Positions 9,583 to 24,031 are shown, counted from the stretch's first letter. The stretch: DNA of 64,000 nucleotides from Geosiphon pyriformis (GCA_016748015.1 JAAOMT010000003.1:1225187-1289186); one strand, 5' to 3'. A program made the numbers and translations. Notes: generated by a model from the sequence alone, not told the origin.

Positions 9583-11370
9583 ATGTCGAATCAATCTGGT
9601 TTTAATAGTGCGACTGGAAATAATGGCACTCAAAATCCGTTCTGGTGCCACCAATGTCGACAAGAGATTGTTCCTCTAATGGCCCCGATACCGACCTGTC
9701 CACTTTGTAATGATGATTTCGTAGAAGAGGTTGACTTAATATTTATTGTCTCTTAAAAAATTTCCAAAAAAGTTCGAATCATCTTTACCGTTGATTTGTT
9801 AGATGTAGGGCTGACCTTTTGAAATATTAATTCAAAAATTTACATTTAAAAATTTGCCTTAGATCTCAGAAGATAATGATCCAAGGGAGTTTGTTGACCA
9901 AACTGGTCATGAGCTTGAGACAGACGAAGAAACTGACGATGTTGGGAATACGCCGAATGGGAGCGCGGGGACTGCACCAAATGATGTTGTACAAATGGTA
10001 ACAAACCTGATACAGTCAATGCTTGGGCCTCATGTACCCTTCCGCGTAGAGACAAGAACCTATGGTGATAATAATGAAGGGCCAAATATCACAACCACAA
10101 CCACCACCACCATAACGACTGATGCTGGGGCTACAACAACAACTACAACAACTAATGAACAGCCAGTAGGAGGTGAACAGAATCGCCCAAATGTTTTTTT
10201 TACAATGGGTACGAATCAAGGAAATGGTCAAGAAGGTGGTGAAGCTCGAGGAACTAATATGCCGCTCCTCAATCTCGCACAGTATGATTTTGATTTGTGA
10301 TAATTTTCATATTTTGGGACTTTGTAAAAAGTATTTATGACTGTTTTCTAACTATTAATTTAATTTAAAAAAAAAAGGATGTTACATCGAGCATTTGGTG
10401 AAGGGGCCCAACAAGGAGGAATCACCCCCTGGATGAATGTGCTCAACATTGTTGGTGACCCACGGGATTATGTATGGGGTGCTGGAGGCCTGGATAATAT
10501 AATCTCACAGTTAATGGAACAACAAGCTGGGTAATTGTTATTTCGTGAAATTATTTGCTGATTGTTCAATTTATTTGACCCTAGGCAGGAACACTAAAAA
10601 GCTACTTTACGTCAATTTTATGAATTAGAAGACAAGCTCCACCCCCCGCTTCCGACGAAATAATTAATAAATTACCAAAGGTGAAAATCAACAAGACGCA
10701 AGTTGGTCAGTGTTCGTGGGGTTCCATTTTTGCCCACAAGGATTGATTAATTAAATTGACCGTAAGGTTTTGGTATTGGAAAACGACAAACGCTGACCTA
10801 TATTTGCTCTTAATGTCACTCCAAAAGTGGAGGAACAATTAAATTGCCCAGTTTGCAAAGATGATTTCAAGGAAGCAGAAGAAGCTACCACTCTTCCCTG
10901 TAAGCATGCATTCCATGATGAATGCATCAGACCGTGGCTGAAAATGAATGGGACATGTCCTGTATGGTACGTAAAAACCTCCGAAGTTTTGTTATTTTGA
11001 AAGGATGGACATTTAATTTTTTTTTTTGAATAGTCGGTATTCACTAGTCCAGCAAGATGGCGGAGGAAATGACCAAAATCGAAATGATGGAAGTAGTAGT
11101 TCCGGTGCTTTCAATGGAAATATTTTCACTGGCAACGGAACAAATGGCAATTTCAATGGGAATGGGACTAGCGCTAACGGAAACTTTAACAGTGGCTCAT
11201 TTAACGGTAATTTCAATGGAAATACAACGTCTTCATCTCAGTCTCAAACAAACTGGAATTTACCAGGAGCGTATCCTTCCCAAAATCCAAATGCACAGCG
11301 CAATAATCGACAAACAGATCGCGACTCAGTTTATGATGTCACTGATATTGAATTTGAACCGTTAGACTGA
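9583..11370 (+). CDS. RING-H2 E3 ubiquitin ligase, RNF126/RNF115-like
   Basis: Six exons by splice signals and phase: 9583-9729, 9863-10296, 10378-10530, 10632-10705, 10828-10966, 11034-11370, giving 427 residues. The N-terminus has a CX2C...CX2C zinc finger (C22, C25, C39, C42) like the ubiquitin-binding finger of RNF126/BCA2. The middle is low-complexity (Thr-rich, about residues 128-148), then a helical LDNIISQLMEQ segment. A canonical RING-H2 follows: C276, C279, C294, H296, H299, C302, C313, C316. The tail is Asn/Gly-rich with NGNF-type repeats. It would pair E2 enzymes with substrates in cytosol or nucleus. The family assignment rests on the two-finger architecture; the exact orthologue is uncertain. 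Convergent with the next gene. Confidence 0.9.
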
Positions 11371-11842
11371 AATTGGAAATGAAGAAAATAATCCCACATC
11401 ATGAACGAAGGGAATGTGCTGCTTTAACTCGTCTCCTATACCATGCTTTCCATAATCCTTTATATATATTATTATTTTTCTAGTTACAATGAACTCTTGG
11501 TTTACTTACAAATTGCTTCAATTCTTTTGGGCTCTTTGCTTGTATCATCTGTAGAGTTTTTATTCCGTCTTCGGTTCGCTTTTTTGCTATAAAAAACATT
11601 TTTCTACAATGGCATAAAATAAGTGCCAAATTATCTATTTTTACCCTTTTTAAGCACAATCAACTATTTAAATGTGCATAGTGGTTTGTGCCCCTTTACA
11701 TTTTATGATAATGATAATTTAAATCGAAATCTGCAGTTTTAGACATAATCTTTCTCAAATTTCAAGAAATTCCATGTTTGACTAGCAAAAAGTACCGCAA
11801 AATGTGATCTTTGAGTCTATCCCGGGGGTAATGGCACTTCAG
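11371..11842. other. Convergent intergenic region
   Basis: About 470 bp between the stop codons of two convergent genes. It should hold both 3' UTRs; no ORF or repeat stands out. Confidence 0.6.
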
Positions 11843-13706
11843 CTATTTTGACACTCTTCTCGTCTTTGTCAAATACTTTTCGATTTCTTCTTTTGTTGAG
11901 TGGTATTCATGTGCAGTACGTTTGCGGGCATCTCGCTCAATCTCCACAGCATATCTTAACGCATCCAATAATGCCCTCCCCTCATCTTTTTTTGATAAGG
12001 AGTTGCAATAAACTAAATAAAAGTAAATCTTTTTCTTAGTCAAAAATTCTTTTTTTTTCTTGATATCGTCATGTTGCTTAGTGGATGAAGGGCGAAGCTG
12101 TTTCTTGGATCCTGTTGAAGGAATTTTATCTTGAAAAGACTGGAAAATTTTTCCCTTTTTGGAATTGTTAGCATCTTGAAAAACTCGATAAAGCTCAGAT
12201 AATGCAATCAGGACGTTGTTAAAAGATGAGAGGATACATAAGAGATCTTTAAGAACTATGAGAAAAAATTCGGGTGGCTGCTTATATGGTGATTTCTGAA
12301 AAACAAAGGTCAAGAAATTTAAATGATCCTCAATCATAGGGAAGATTAATCAAAAAATTACCTCTAGAGCATTCTGCAAATTTGCTGCGATAGCTTCGGA
12401 AACGTTCTCATAAACAAAAGAAGTGTTAGAATTGAGGATGAAAGAAAGATCCCAGAGAATGGTGGCAGTTTCTTCAGGATTTTCATAAATCTCCCCATTT
12501 AAATACCGGCATGTATGAGCGAAGGCGTATCTGTATTGTATAAGAACTTGCTAAGAATTCAGAAATTTGAAAATGGTGAAGAATTTACAAATCAAGACTT
12601 TTCAATTTATAAAGCACTTGGCAAAATTTTATCTTGTAATATAAAAAGGATACAATATATTCACCAAATTAAATAATATATCGGGATTTGGTGGGATCCT
12701 GGTTAACTCCTCTAAATTTTGGATGTTCTGCAAAATTTTTAATTGACAATTTGGGAAGTTTAAACCATTTCCCCCCTTAATCTCTTCAAAGTCTTCTTGT
12801 TCCACCATTTGAACTTTTGAGCTTCGAATATCAGATTCATAGTTCTGATTTTCCTCCCACCAAGGCTTCCACAGCTGTACTTCCTCTACCAGTACCGTCC
12901 CCAAATCCCCCAGTTTGCCTGTTAATGAAATTTGCTCAAACTCACGCTCCATTTTTTCTCGTTCTAGTGATGTCAATTGACTCCATATGGTCTCAAAAGA
13001 TGCATTTTCTTGAGAATTTGACATACATAAGAAAGAGCTTAGGTAAAGCAAAAAACACGGTGAGAAGTATATAGATATCAATTGCATTACCAATATCCAA
13101 GTGTTCAAAGCGTTCCGCAATATCTATCAATCAGAATATTGAATCTTATAAAATAGTAATTACTATTCATAAATTATTAGCTGAGAAACCCAATTACCTT
13201 GATCATTATTCTCATTCTCAATCCCTTCCATTATTGCTGTTTCTGCTGTCAATTCATCACCCCTCTGTTCAAATTTTTGTAAGATTTCGAACATTCTTCG
13301 TTTTTGAAAATCATCCACCTCCTTGTTCTTGATTTCTTCAATGATATTATTCTTATAAAACATCTCAGTACAGTTTAGATGATTCTTTGAAAGACAAATG
13401 GAAAAATCAGAGGTGATGATTTAAAAAAAAACAAAAAATTCAAATTTACTCATGGAGTTACATCATGTTTGTAGCATCCCAAGGAGCAGTATAAAAGGTT
13501 ACATCTCGGGCAGATATACCTGGAAAACTGTATTTTACAGCTGTGAAAAATAAGTAACAGAATTTCGTGAGGTGGGTGAAATTGACACCCTTATATTTTT
13601 TCACTTTATGTTTGTTTCGCCATAAAACCTACATTCCACATAACTTTAATTCTTTATTTTCGATATCATTCTCGGTATCGAGAGCGATGTTCAGAAGGCT
13701 TGTCAT
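11843..13706 (-). CDS. HIT-type zinc finger protein, ZNHIT2-like
   Basis: Seven exons on minus: 13633-13706, 13462-13540, 13198-13384, 13091-13123, 12654-13008, 12362-12530, 11843-12295, giving 449 residues with every junction in phase. Exons 1-3 build a HIT zinc finger: LCGICKIQF, YICPRCNLLYCSLGCYKH, then NHLNCTEMFYK. Next come the EEIKNKEVDDFQKRRMFE helix, an ERFEHLDIE segment, and a WKPWWEE motif that is typical of ZNHIT2. The C-terminus is helical and charged. Metazoan ZNHIT2 links the R2TP/RUVBL complex to U5 snRNP assembly; by homology this one may do the same. The 5' donor and acceptor at exons 5/6 were chosen by frame (acceptor after ATACAATACAG), so that junction is the least certain. 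Confidence 0.87.
13091..13123 (-). other. 33-nt microexon of the ZNHIT2-like gene
   Basis: Bounded by AG at 13124-13125 and GT at 13089-13090 (minus reading). It encodes about eleven residues joining the zinc-finger half to the WKPWWEE half. Skipping it keeps the frame because its length is a multiple of three. Confidence 0.75.
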
Positions 13707-13976
13707 GTTTTCTTGGTCGCTTGACAATCTCAAAATTCTATTTCAACTAGAATGTGTAATTTTAGTCTTGCATTGCTTTTTTGTTTGTTTGTTATTTGCT
13801 TTCACATGCATATCGGGAAATTTATCTTTAGATCATTACTGTTAATCTGGAAGAAATGAATCTATAATTTTAATTATTCGTGTATACATATTTTGCTTAT
13901 GCGAATGTAGCCCAAACACAATTTACTGTATTAATGCGTATACATGCCTAAAGTAAACGTGAATCACCCTATATTT
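13707..13976. other. Upstream region of the ZNHIT2-like gene
   Basis: Moderate-GC sequence that should contain the promoter. No TATA-like element or repeat could be assigned with confidence. Confidence 0.4.
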
Positions 13977-14003
13977 AAAATAATAATAATAATAATAATA
14001 ATA
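13977..14003 (+). repeat. (AAT)n microsatellite
   Basis: About nine AAT units at the junction between gene-island sequence and AT desert. Similar TAA runs end LINE copies in this window, so it may be a relic LINE tail, but no 3' UTR match was visible upstream. Confidence 0.7.
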
Positions 14004-16207
14004 CACAACATAATTATAAAATTGGAAAATTTGAAAAGCATTATTCTACGATTAATATAACATATCTAATTAAAATATTTTTTATTTAAACAAAAAAATA
14101 AACTTATTTGAAATAATTTCTTAAATCAATCTTTATATACAAATTGTTTTATTATTTAAAAAAATGTAAAATATATAAACTATAAATTAATTATGATTTA
14201 TTTTATTGAATTATTAAAAAAAATTGTTTGATTAATAATATGCATATTAAATATTTAAATTTGTGTATTTATAATATTATGTATTTAAATAAATTATTTA
14301 TTTATATTTTTATGTTTTTTTATTACAATAATAAAAATTTATGTTTTCAGTATTTTTATAAAAAAAACCTGTGTTTATTTAAAAATATTATATAATATTT
14401 AATAGTTTAGAATAATATTATTTTTGTAATTTATTTTTTATTAAAAATATGCAATTTATTTTTGATATTAAATTATATATGTTTAAAATTTACAAAGTAA
14501 ATAACTTTTAAGTTATTTATTTTAGTTTAAAAAATATTGGTTTATTCAAAATTTTAGTATTTATTAATAAGTTAATTAAAAACTTTGGTGTTATACCTTA
14601 TTTTTTAAACTTAAATTTGGATGTAAGTATGATGATATATTATTGTTTATATTAACCAAATTATATGTTATAATATTGATTCTTATGAGTATTTTAATAT
14701 TAACTATGATAATAATTAATTTAAACAATCAAATATTTTTAAATATTTGTTTAAATAAAATATAGTTACTTGTTTTTAACTTTTATAATAATTATTAAAT
14801 AAAATATTAATATATAAGCAGTATACTGTTTAATAAAAATATTTTTATAAAATAATTTAAGATTAAAAAGTATTTTAATATTTTAATTAATATTAAAAAA
14901 AAATTTTATTGGCTAGTAACAAAATAGTTTTTGGTAATATTTGTTATTTTATTAGAACTATATATAATATAATTAAATAAATTTGGTAAAAAATAGATTT
15001 TAGTATTAAAATTATTAATTCTTTAATATTTATGTTATTAATTTTATTTTGTTATTAATTTTATTGTTAATAGAAATTATTAAATCTTTAATAAGCCAAT
15101 TTATTTTTAAAGTATTTTTTTATACTTTAGACTATTTATATTATTAAATTTATGATAAAATAACCAATTTTGTATTAATTATTTTGTGTAATTATTTTGC
15201 AATAAAAGCCAACTTTTTTACAAAAAATTTTAATTGTAAATTTTTTAATAATATGTAGTTATTTTGTAGAAAAAATTAATCTTTTTACAAAAAATTTTGA
15301 TTATAAACTATTTAATAATATATATATATATAATTAAAATAAAAAAATATATAAAAAAAAGTATTTTTTATTCAGACTTAAAATTAATTAAGTTACTAAA
15401 ATTAATATCTAATTAATTTTAAAATATTAATTAGAATTTATAAATTTTAACAATAATAATTATAAAAAAGTTTGGTTTTTAAAATAGATTTTATTTAATT
15501 ATTTTCTAAAAATTTTTTTTTAAAAAAAGCTTTTTTACACATATTTATTATAGTAATATTCTATAAATTAGTATTTTTTTTTGCTAATATTTTAGTAAAT
15601 TAAAAGTATATTTTAACAAATTACAAATTATTTTTATAAATTATTAATTATTTTAATAAACTATTAAATATTTTAAATTCTTAAATATTATATAGTTTAA
15701 AATAATTTAATTTAATTATACTTATGTATTATACAAATTAAGTAATTAATTAAATAATAATAATTAATAATTTGATTAAAATAATAAATAATAATTGAAA
15801 TAATAATGTTTATTAATTAATAAAAATTATAAAAATAATTTTATGCTAATTAATAATTTAATTTTTTATTTAATAATATTATTTTGTTTTAATATTTTAA
15901 AAATATCTTATTAATAAGATAATATTAACTTTATATTTTGGCTATTAAAAACTTATTAAAAATAGACTAAATAAACAATAATTAATTAATAAAAACATAT
16001 TTTTCTAATTAAAAATAATTACTTGTAAAAACTATATTTAGCTTTTTTGTTATTAAATTGCTTATAAAATTTTCAATTTTTAATTATAATAATTATATTA
16101 TCTATTTTAATATTATTATTAAACATATTATAGTTATCTGTTATTTTTTAAGTTAAAAAAACTAAATTAAAATTTAATTTATTTATATATATAAAATTTA
16201 ACAAATT
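14004..16207. other. AT desert
   Basis: Over 2 kb of almost pure A/T with very few G or C. No coding frame, RNA gene or intact repeat was recognised. Confidence 0.7.
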
Positions 16208-16786
16208 AAATCAAATTTTGCTTTTCTTTATGTATCTCACAGGTGTTGGCTTCTTGTATCTCTGAGGTTGAAATTGGTGTTGCTCTGTGTAAAGGCTTTG
16301 TTTTCAATGACTGGTTTCGGAAGTCTGTCTTGGTTTTTAAAAATTCTAAGAAAGACACTAAAAGGATTGTGGGCTTTGTGTGTGAGTTTTGTCTTGTATT
16401 TTGGGATAACATCTGGTTGGTCCATGCCAAACACCGGGCGTTTATGGAGAGGTGTGGTTTGATTTCACGTGATAGATCTGTTCCCATGTCGATTTCTGGT
16501 TTGCCTGTGATATTTTTGGCTGGTGTAATTAGGCTGTTGGATATTGCTGAGGCTTTTGGTATTAGTTTCATGTTTCGCAAGCTTTGTTCATTCTTTTCAA
16601 GTATTGGGAACACAGTCTCTGTGCATATAGGTGTGTAATGTTGTCTTGACTGGCTCAAGTGGCTGGACATGTATAGAAAGTGCATGATTCACACCTAGTT
16701 TAGATTATTTGTATGATATATAGTGCTAGATAGTGTTTGGACCTCACTCGTAAAATAATAATAATAATAATAATAAAAATCAAATT
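16208..16786 (+). mobile_element. LINE copy B, 5'-truncated, with target-site duplication
   Basis: A short insertion (16218-16776) of LINE 3' sequence in the desert. It encodes the last about 130 residues (LASCISEVEIGVALCKGFVFND ... NTVSVHIGV, stop at 16636-16638), then the 3' UTR (GCTAGATAGTGTTTGGACCTCACTCG) and a (TAA)n tail. The 10-bp word AAATCAAATT occurs directly before it (16208-16217) and after the tail (16777-16786), as expected of target-primed reverse transcription. The coding part has no stop, so it is younger than the copy at 8415-9085. Confidence 0.88.
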
Positions 16787-19700
16787 ATAAAATTTTAACT
16801 TGTATTAATTCTAAATTAAAATATTTATAATTAAATAATTATTTATGACTTTTTTTTTTTAATTTTATAATTATAAATAAAACAAAGAGTAAAATTTCAA
16901 CTATTTTTTTTTATAATAACTAATAAAATTTTAATAAAAGACAGTTTTTTTGTTATTAAAGCAGTTAAATAAAACATTTTAGCTTAAATATTAATAATAA
17001 TAAACTATTTTTGGTAGTTTTTAAAACATTTTTTTTATCTTTAACTAATAGTTTTTTTCTAGTTAAGATTTTTTCAAGAAATACACTTAAATTAATTATA
17101 GTATTGTTTTTGTTTTTTTTAAAAGCTTTAAAGTTTTTAATAACAGATTAGTTAACAAGTTAATTTTTTTGTTTTTATTATTAATATTATTACTATTATT
17201 TTGCAAATAGTCAAAAAAATCAAAAACTTAAAAAAACAGCAATAGTTACTTGTATCTACTATTATTATACTGAATTTTTTTGTAATTTCAAATAAAATTT
17301 TGGATAAAATCTTTCTAATAACAATAATAATATATTTTCCAAAATAAACCAAAATTAACTATTAGTTATATTGTTAAATATGATATTTTTTAGCAAATTA
17401 TTATTAGTTTTAAAAGCAAAACAACTTATTAAGTCTTTTAATTTTAAAAATTAAACTAATTACATAAAAATTAAAGCAATTTTTTTATTTTTATTTTTAT
17501 TTTCTGGTGCTGTTTTTAATTATTAAAGATTTTTTGAATAGATAATTTTTACTCAAATGTTTAATATTATTTTTAAGATTAAATTGGTTTTTATTTATTT
17601 TTTATTTTATTTGCTATTTGGTTTTATTGGGTTTAAATTAAGTTTAAAAAACAATATTAAGTTGTTTTATGTAAATTTTGTTTTTAAAACTTCTTTAATT
17701 ATAGTTATTAATGTCTTTATTAATAATTTTTTTTTAATTACATATAAGATTGCAAAATCTTTTGTAATAGTTTTTAATTCTCTTTTTTTTTATTTCTGTT
17801 ATATTTTATAATATTTTTCTTAGTACATCTTTTAATAATATCAAAAATATTTTGATGTGTTTAGTGTTATTATTTTTATAAAATTAAAACCTATTGATTT
17901 GTAATAATATATTATTATAACTTTTAAGAACTTTTTTTTTTGCTGTTGTTGCTTTTAATAATTAATTTGTATTAATAAAAAAACAGTATTTAGATCTTTT
18001 TTTTCAATTAAAAAAATATTATTATTTTATATAATATTTTTTGATTCTCTAATTTTTATTATTATTAATACTTTATTATTATAATATTTAACTCTCATAA
18101 ATTTTTAAATCTTGCTAATATAAAAACTAATACTCTATATAAATATTATATTTGGTAAAAAACTTTTAAGTATTATTATTATTACAAATATTAAAGTTTA
18201 AATTATTTGTCTGTTGATTACAAGATATTATTATTTCTTTTTTTGAGATTATTTGTTAAGTTTTCTGTTAGTTTTAAGTTTTTTATATTAAAACTTTTGT
18301 TTTTTTGGCATTTTTTTTGTTGTTTTTTTATTGTGTTTGCTGTTAATTTTGTTTTTAAATTTAAACTAAATTATTTAAAATTTCAGATTTTAAGTTTGGC
18401 TACTTTATTTAAATTTGTTGTAAAGCTTATTGGCTCTTTGGTTATTTTAATTACTATTTTTTTAAATAAAAATACACAGAAAATTTTTGGATAAAAAAAA
18501 TTTGTTTTTTATAATTATTGTTTTTAATAATTTTGCTAATTTTTTGGTTAATGTTTTTAAAAACATTATTTATCTTAAATTTAAGATAAAATTGGTCACA
18601 TAAACTATAATAAAATGTTAATTATTAAAATTTTTTTTAAGTAAGAATATTATTAAATATATAATTATTTTATAATATATATTACATTTTAATACCAAAA
18701 GTAATATTAAAAAAACTAAATTGTTTTTTAGTGAATTTATTTTTAATAGTTAAAATATGAATAATATTATTGAAAAAATCAATAAACTGGATTTATTTTT
18801 AGTTTTTTCTAATTTAGTTTGACTTAATATGAATTAAAGTTTATATCTAATTATATGTAAAAAATATATAAACTATTTTTAATTTGTGTTATTTAATTTA
18901 ATTTATAATATTAATTTATAATTAAATTATATATTAAACTTAATAATAATAAAAATTTATAATTTAAACTCAATTTTTATAAGTTAAGTATTAAATTAAA
19001 AAAAGTTATTTTAATTTTTTTAAAGTTTTTATTATTATTATTAATTAGAAAAAAACTATATAATAAAAATTATTAAATATTTTGTGTATTTAATATAATA
19101 AAATAAATTTTTAGATTATTGTTTTATTTACAATAAGTTTATAACTTGTATAAATTTAAATATATTATTAATGTTTTAATTTTAATATTAAAAATTATTA
19201 ATAATAGTTTATATATAATTTTGTACAAAGATTTTGTGTTTGATAATTAGTTAATTAAGACTAATTTTGTTTTTAAAAATACAAAAACTGCTATATTAAA
19301 ATTATTTATTTGTTTAAAATATTATTATTAATTATAAAAAGCATATTTATAAAAAAAAGTTTATTAAAGATTAATAATTTATTATATGTAGTTATTTATA
19401 GTTTATTTGCTGTTTTATATAATAATATTATATGTTTACTTAAATTAAAAAAGATTATAATATAAAATTTAATTTAAAAAAAGATTATTTTTTTAATTTG
19501 TTTAAAAAATTTAATTATAATTGGCCCAAATAGTTAATTTAAATAGCTAATTATATATAAAAAATATATAAATTATACTTAATTTAAAATATTAAAATAT
19601 TGTATTATATTAAATAGCAAGTTTTACATATTAAACAACAACAACAACAACAATAATAATAATAATAATAAGTTAATATCTTTAATTTGTAATTAGTAAA

Positions 19701-22700
19701 TTAAAATATATTATTTGCTTAAATTAAAATTTAAAAAACAAACTAATAAAAAAATAGTTAAAATTTTTATAAAAATATAAACCAAAAATATTTAACTTAT
19801 ATAATAATAATAATTAATAAAAACACATATTTTTATTTAATTTTATTTATTTATTGGTTTTTAGACTATAAAAAATGCAAAAAACAGTTAAAAAAATATT
19901 TTAACACTTTTTTTTAAGTTTATTTTTAAGTTTATTTTTAATATATCTTTGTTTTAAAAGTTAAACACAATAAATATTTTTGTTATAAACATAATTAAAA
20001 AATAATATAAAAAAATTTATTTTAAAAAAATATTATTAAATTTAATTTTAATAAAGCAAACAAAAAGACCAAAAAACTTGCTATTGAAATATTGATATTA
20101 ATTTTTTTTTTATTAATATAAATATAAAGATATTTAAATAATAAATTACATATAATAAATATATAAATCATATTAAAAATATTTAGTTTGTTTTTATATA
20201 TTAAATATTTTAATAAAAAAAAATGAAAATACTAGATTTAGTAGTCTTTTTAAGAAGTTTGTATTTTAAAACAATAAAATAAGCAGTTTTATAATATTAT
20301 TAATAATTAATTAAATATTAAAGATATAAAAATATTTTTTTAATATATTAATTATTAATATTTCCAATTTAATTATAATTAATCTCTCATAAATTTTTAA
20401 TTTTGGTTGTATAATAATAATATTGTATTAAAGATTTTTTATTAATATTAAAATATAAGTTTTTTCTTAAATTCTAATTATTATTGTGTATTTATATAAT
20501 TTTTTTCAAAAATTTATTTGTTGTTATTAAAATTTTTTTTGAAATTTTTTTTACAATTGTTTAAAATATTTTTCTAATCTAAAATATAAAATATTAATAA
20601 TATTTTAATGCTTTTTTTAATTTTAACAATAATATTTTTTTTAATTAATAATAATATGAATAATTTTGATTAAAAATTATTTTTTTAACAGATTTAGCTA
20701 ATAAATAATAGTTTTATTCAATGAATAATACAAGTAAGTTTTTAATATTTTTATTATAATAATTTAATTTTTAATATTAATTTTTAATTTTTTTAATTTG
20801 ATAGTTTATTTGAATATTTATTAAAAATAAATACTAAAAAATAATTAATATAAATAATTAAAGATAATAATTAAAAAAATTAAAAGATAATTTTTTTAAT
20901 ATTAAATTATTATATTTATATTTGTAGTTTTATAAAAAAATATATTAAAATAGTTTATTTTTAATATTTTAACATAGTATTTTTTATTACTATATTATAA
21001 TATTAACTGCTATTATAAAATAATACTTATTGTTAATATTATTTAATAATAATTATTATATTAATTATTAATTTTTTAAGATTATTGTATTATATTATGA
21101 TTAAATAATTTATATTATTTTATAATTTTTATTAAATCTTAAATTTTAATAGTAAATATTTTATTAGCTAAAAACACATAATTTTTCAAATAATATTTTA
21201 TATTATATTCAAATCTAAAACTTTTTTTGAAGTAAAAAATTTATTAAAATATATTATAATAATTACTAATAAAATATTTTTAAAATATATTTATTTAAAA
21301 TTATTAATCTTTTTAATATTGTATTTTTATCTGTTTTTATTGGTTTGTTTTAAAAAAAATTCAATTATATATTCAATAAATTATTCAAATTTATTAAGAT
21401 AAAAACAGCTTAATAATTAGTATTAAAAAATTTTTAACTTTTAAAATATTACAATTAACAACTATATTAATAAAATTTACAGAAACAAATATGTAATTAA
21501 TAGGTTTTTTTGATTTTTTTGAGTTTTTTATATAATAACTTTAGTTTTAAATTTTTCAAAATTAATTAAACTTAACTTCAAATATTTTTTGAAATTAATA
21601 CATTTTAAAAAGTTATTTTTATTAAAATTACTATCTAAAATTATAAATAAAAATTTATTTACAGCTTTTATAATTAATAAATTGATTTTTTAGTTTAAAC
21701 CAAATATATTATTAAAGCAACACTAATATAAAACTCTAAAATTAAAACAGAAAATTTGTTTTTAAAAAACAGTCTAATTAATAAAAGTTTGTTAACAATA
21801 TTAAAAATTTTGCATATATGTCTATTTAAATTAATATTTATTATAATTATTATACTAAAGCTTAAATAATTAAAATTTAAACCAAAAATAAAAACTTAAA
21901 TACTATTAAATTTGTTTTTAATCTAAAATTAAATCTTATTTTTTGATTTAGTTTTAGTAATAATAAAAATTAAATTGTTTAATTTTTTATGTTATCTTAT
22001 AATATCTTTTTACTTTACAAAATTGTTTATACTTTTAATATATATATATATTAATTTACTAAATTAGACTAATTATTAGAAAAAAAAAAAAACCAAAACC
22101 AATATTCAAATAGTTTAATTTATCAAAATTGCATTTATAAAATTTTTTAAAATTAATATATTAGTTTTATTTTAACAGTAAAAATTTTTAAGTTATTTTA
22201 ATTCAAAAATAAAAATTATTAATAATATTAAAAAAAAAACACTTAAGTTATATCTAAATTAGTTATAATTAAAAAAATATTAAAAACAAAATAAGACAAA
22301 AAAAAAGAAAAAAAAACCAGCAAAAATATGTTTAGTTTGCATAAAATTATAAAAACTTAATTTATAAATAATTTTAAAAATATTTAAAAACATTCAAACA
22401 AGTATTTAATAAAAAAATAAGTAAAAATAATAATATTATTATTATTAAATAAAGAAAAATCATAAGATAACAAGTTAAAAAAAATATTAAAATGATTATT
22501 ATTAGTTATTTAAATTTAAAATATATTATTAAAAAACATTAGTTAATTAATTATAAATATTTTTTAGCATAAATAATAAAAAGTTTAAATTTATTAAATT
22601 CTGAAAAATATTTTTGAAACTTATTTTTAAGTACTAATAAGATACTAAATTTATATACAAATAAAATATAATTGAACTTTTTATATACAAAGCAAAAAAA

Positions 22701-24016
22701 TAAATACAATCTAGTATATTTTAAATTAAAATTCTTAAAGATTAAAGTTATAATTAAAACTATTAATAAATTATTAAACTTAAAATAAATAATTAAATAA
22801 TAGTTAATTATACATTAATAAAATCCAAAAAATTTTATAAATTATATATAATAATTTTTAATAAAATATAAAACAAAGTTTTATGTATATTTTTTATATT
22901 TTATGATAATTTATTAATATTAGTTTTAATTATTTAAACATCTTTTTTAATAAGAACAAACTACTTAAAAACCAATAAATTAGCTTGTATTTAATTATTA
23001 AACTCTATTAATGTTTTTTGTTAAAGCTTTATTAATTGCATTTTAATTGTATTTTAATTATTTTAAATTTGATTAATATAATATATACAGTCTTTATTAA
23101 TATTTTTACTAAAATTTTTTTAATCATTATTGTCTAATTTATCTAATTATTTATTAAATACTTAAAATTAATATTTACTTTTAATATATTAATTTTAATT
23201 AGATTTATAATTTTTATTATACCAAATTCAAATATAAAAGTTATACAAATAATATCACTAAATTTTAAAAAAATAAATATTTTCTCAAAACTATTAAAAA
23301 CAATTTTTAAACTAATTTAATTTATTCTAAGAAAACTTGTTATTAACAGTTAAGAAATTAATATCCAAAATAATAACTTTTTTAATAGGCATATTTATTT
23401 TAATTTTAAAAGATGATAAAAAAAGTTTTGTATTTTTATTCATATTAAAATTTAAAAATTTAAAAAAAAATTATTTACGATATTAATATTAATTTTTTTG
23501 ATTAAAATAAACTCAAAAGTGTTTTTATTGTTATTATTAATTTTATAGCTGTTATTTTTTTATTAAATTTGTCTTTTATGTTAAAAAACATATTAAAACT
23601 ATCAAAAAATCTGTTTAAAAATACATTTTTCATGTTATTAAAACTTGTTTTTTTAATAAAAAAAAATTTTTTTGACTGTTTTTTTCTTAAACATATTATT
23701 GTTTAAGATTATTAATTTTATCACAAAAGTTTTATCTTAAAAAATTATAAAAAAAAACAGAAAAACAAAATAAAACTAAATTTTTTTTTATTAAAAAATT
23801 TAAAAAAAAGTTCAAAAAAAGAATTATCTATAATAATCTTTAAAAAATAGTATAAAAGCAAAAAAAACAAAATTAAAAAGTAATTTTAATAAATATTAAA
23901 AAAAACCATTTATTCAAAAAATTTTTAGCAATTAATAAATATTTTTAAAAAACAAAAAAAACAATAATTTAATTAACTTTAAATTTAAAATTAAATATAA
24001 TAATATAATTTGTTTT
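16787..24016. other. Large AT desert
   Basis: About 7.2 kb of very AT-rich DNA. The few longer frames (17557-17811, 18207-18494, +) are Phe/Leu/Ile/Lys-rich as expected of T- or A-rich DNA and have no recognisable domain. A CAA/AAT microsatellite lies near 19638-19670. No tRNA or rRNA was seen. Confidence 0.7.
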
Positions 24017-24031
24017 GTTTTTAAAACTAGT
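24017..24031. repeat. Target-site duplication, left copy, LINE C
   Basis: The 15-bp word GTTTTTAAAACTAGT directly abuts the 3' end of LINE C. An identical copy is at 41059-41073. Confidence 0.85.

Noticed and set aside
10016-10231. A minus-strand Cys-rich frame inside the RING gene.
   Set aside because: It is the antisense of the Thr/Asn-rich coding exon; the + strand frame is supported by splicing and domains.
17557-18494. Two open frames (17557-17811 and 18207-18494) with hydrophobic, Phe/Leu-rich products that look like membrane proteins.
   Set aside because: They lie in T-rich desert where TTT/TTA/ATT codons dominate. Hydrophobicity is a direct effect of composition; no start context, splice pattern or domain.
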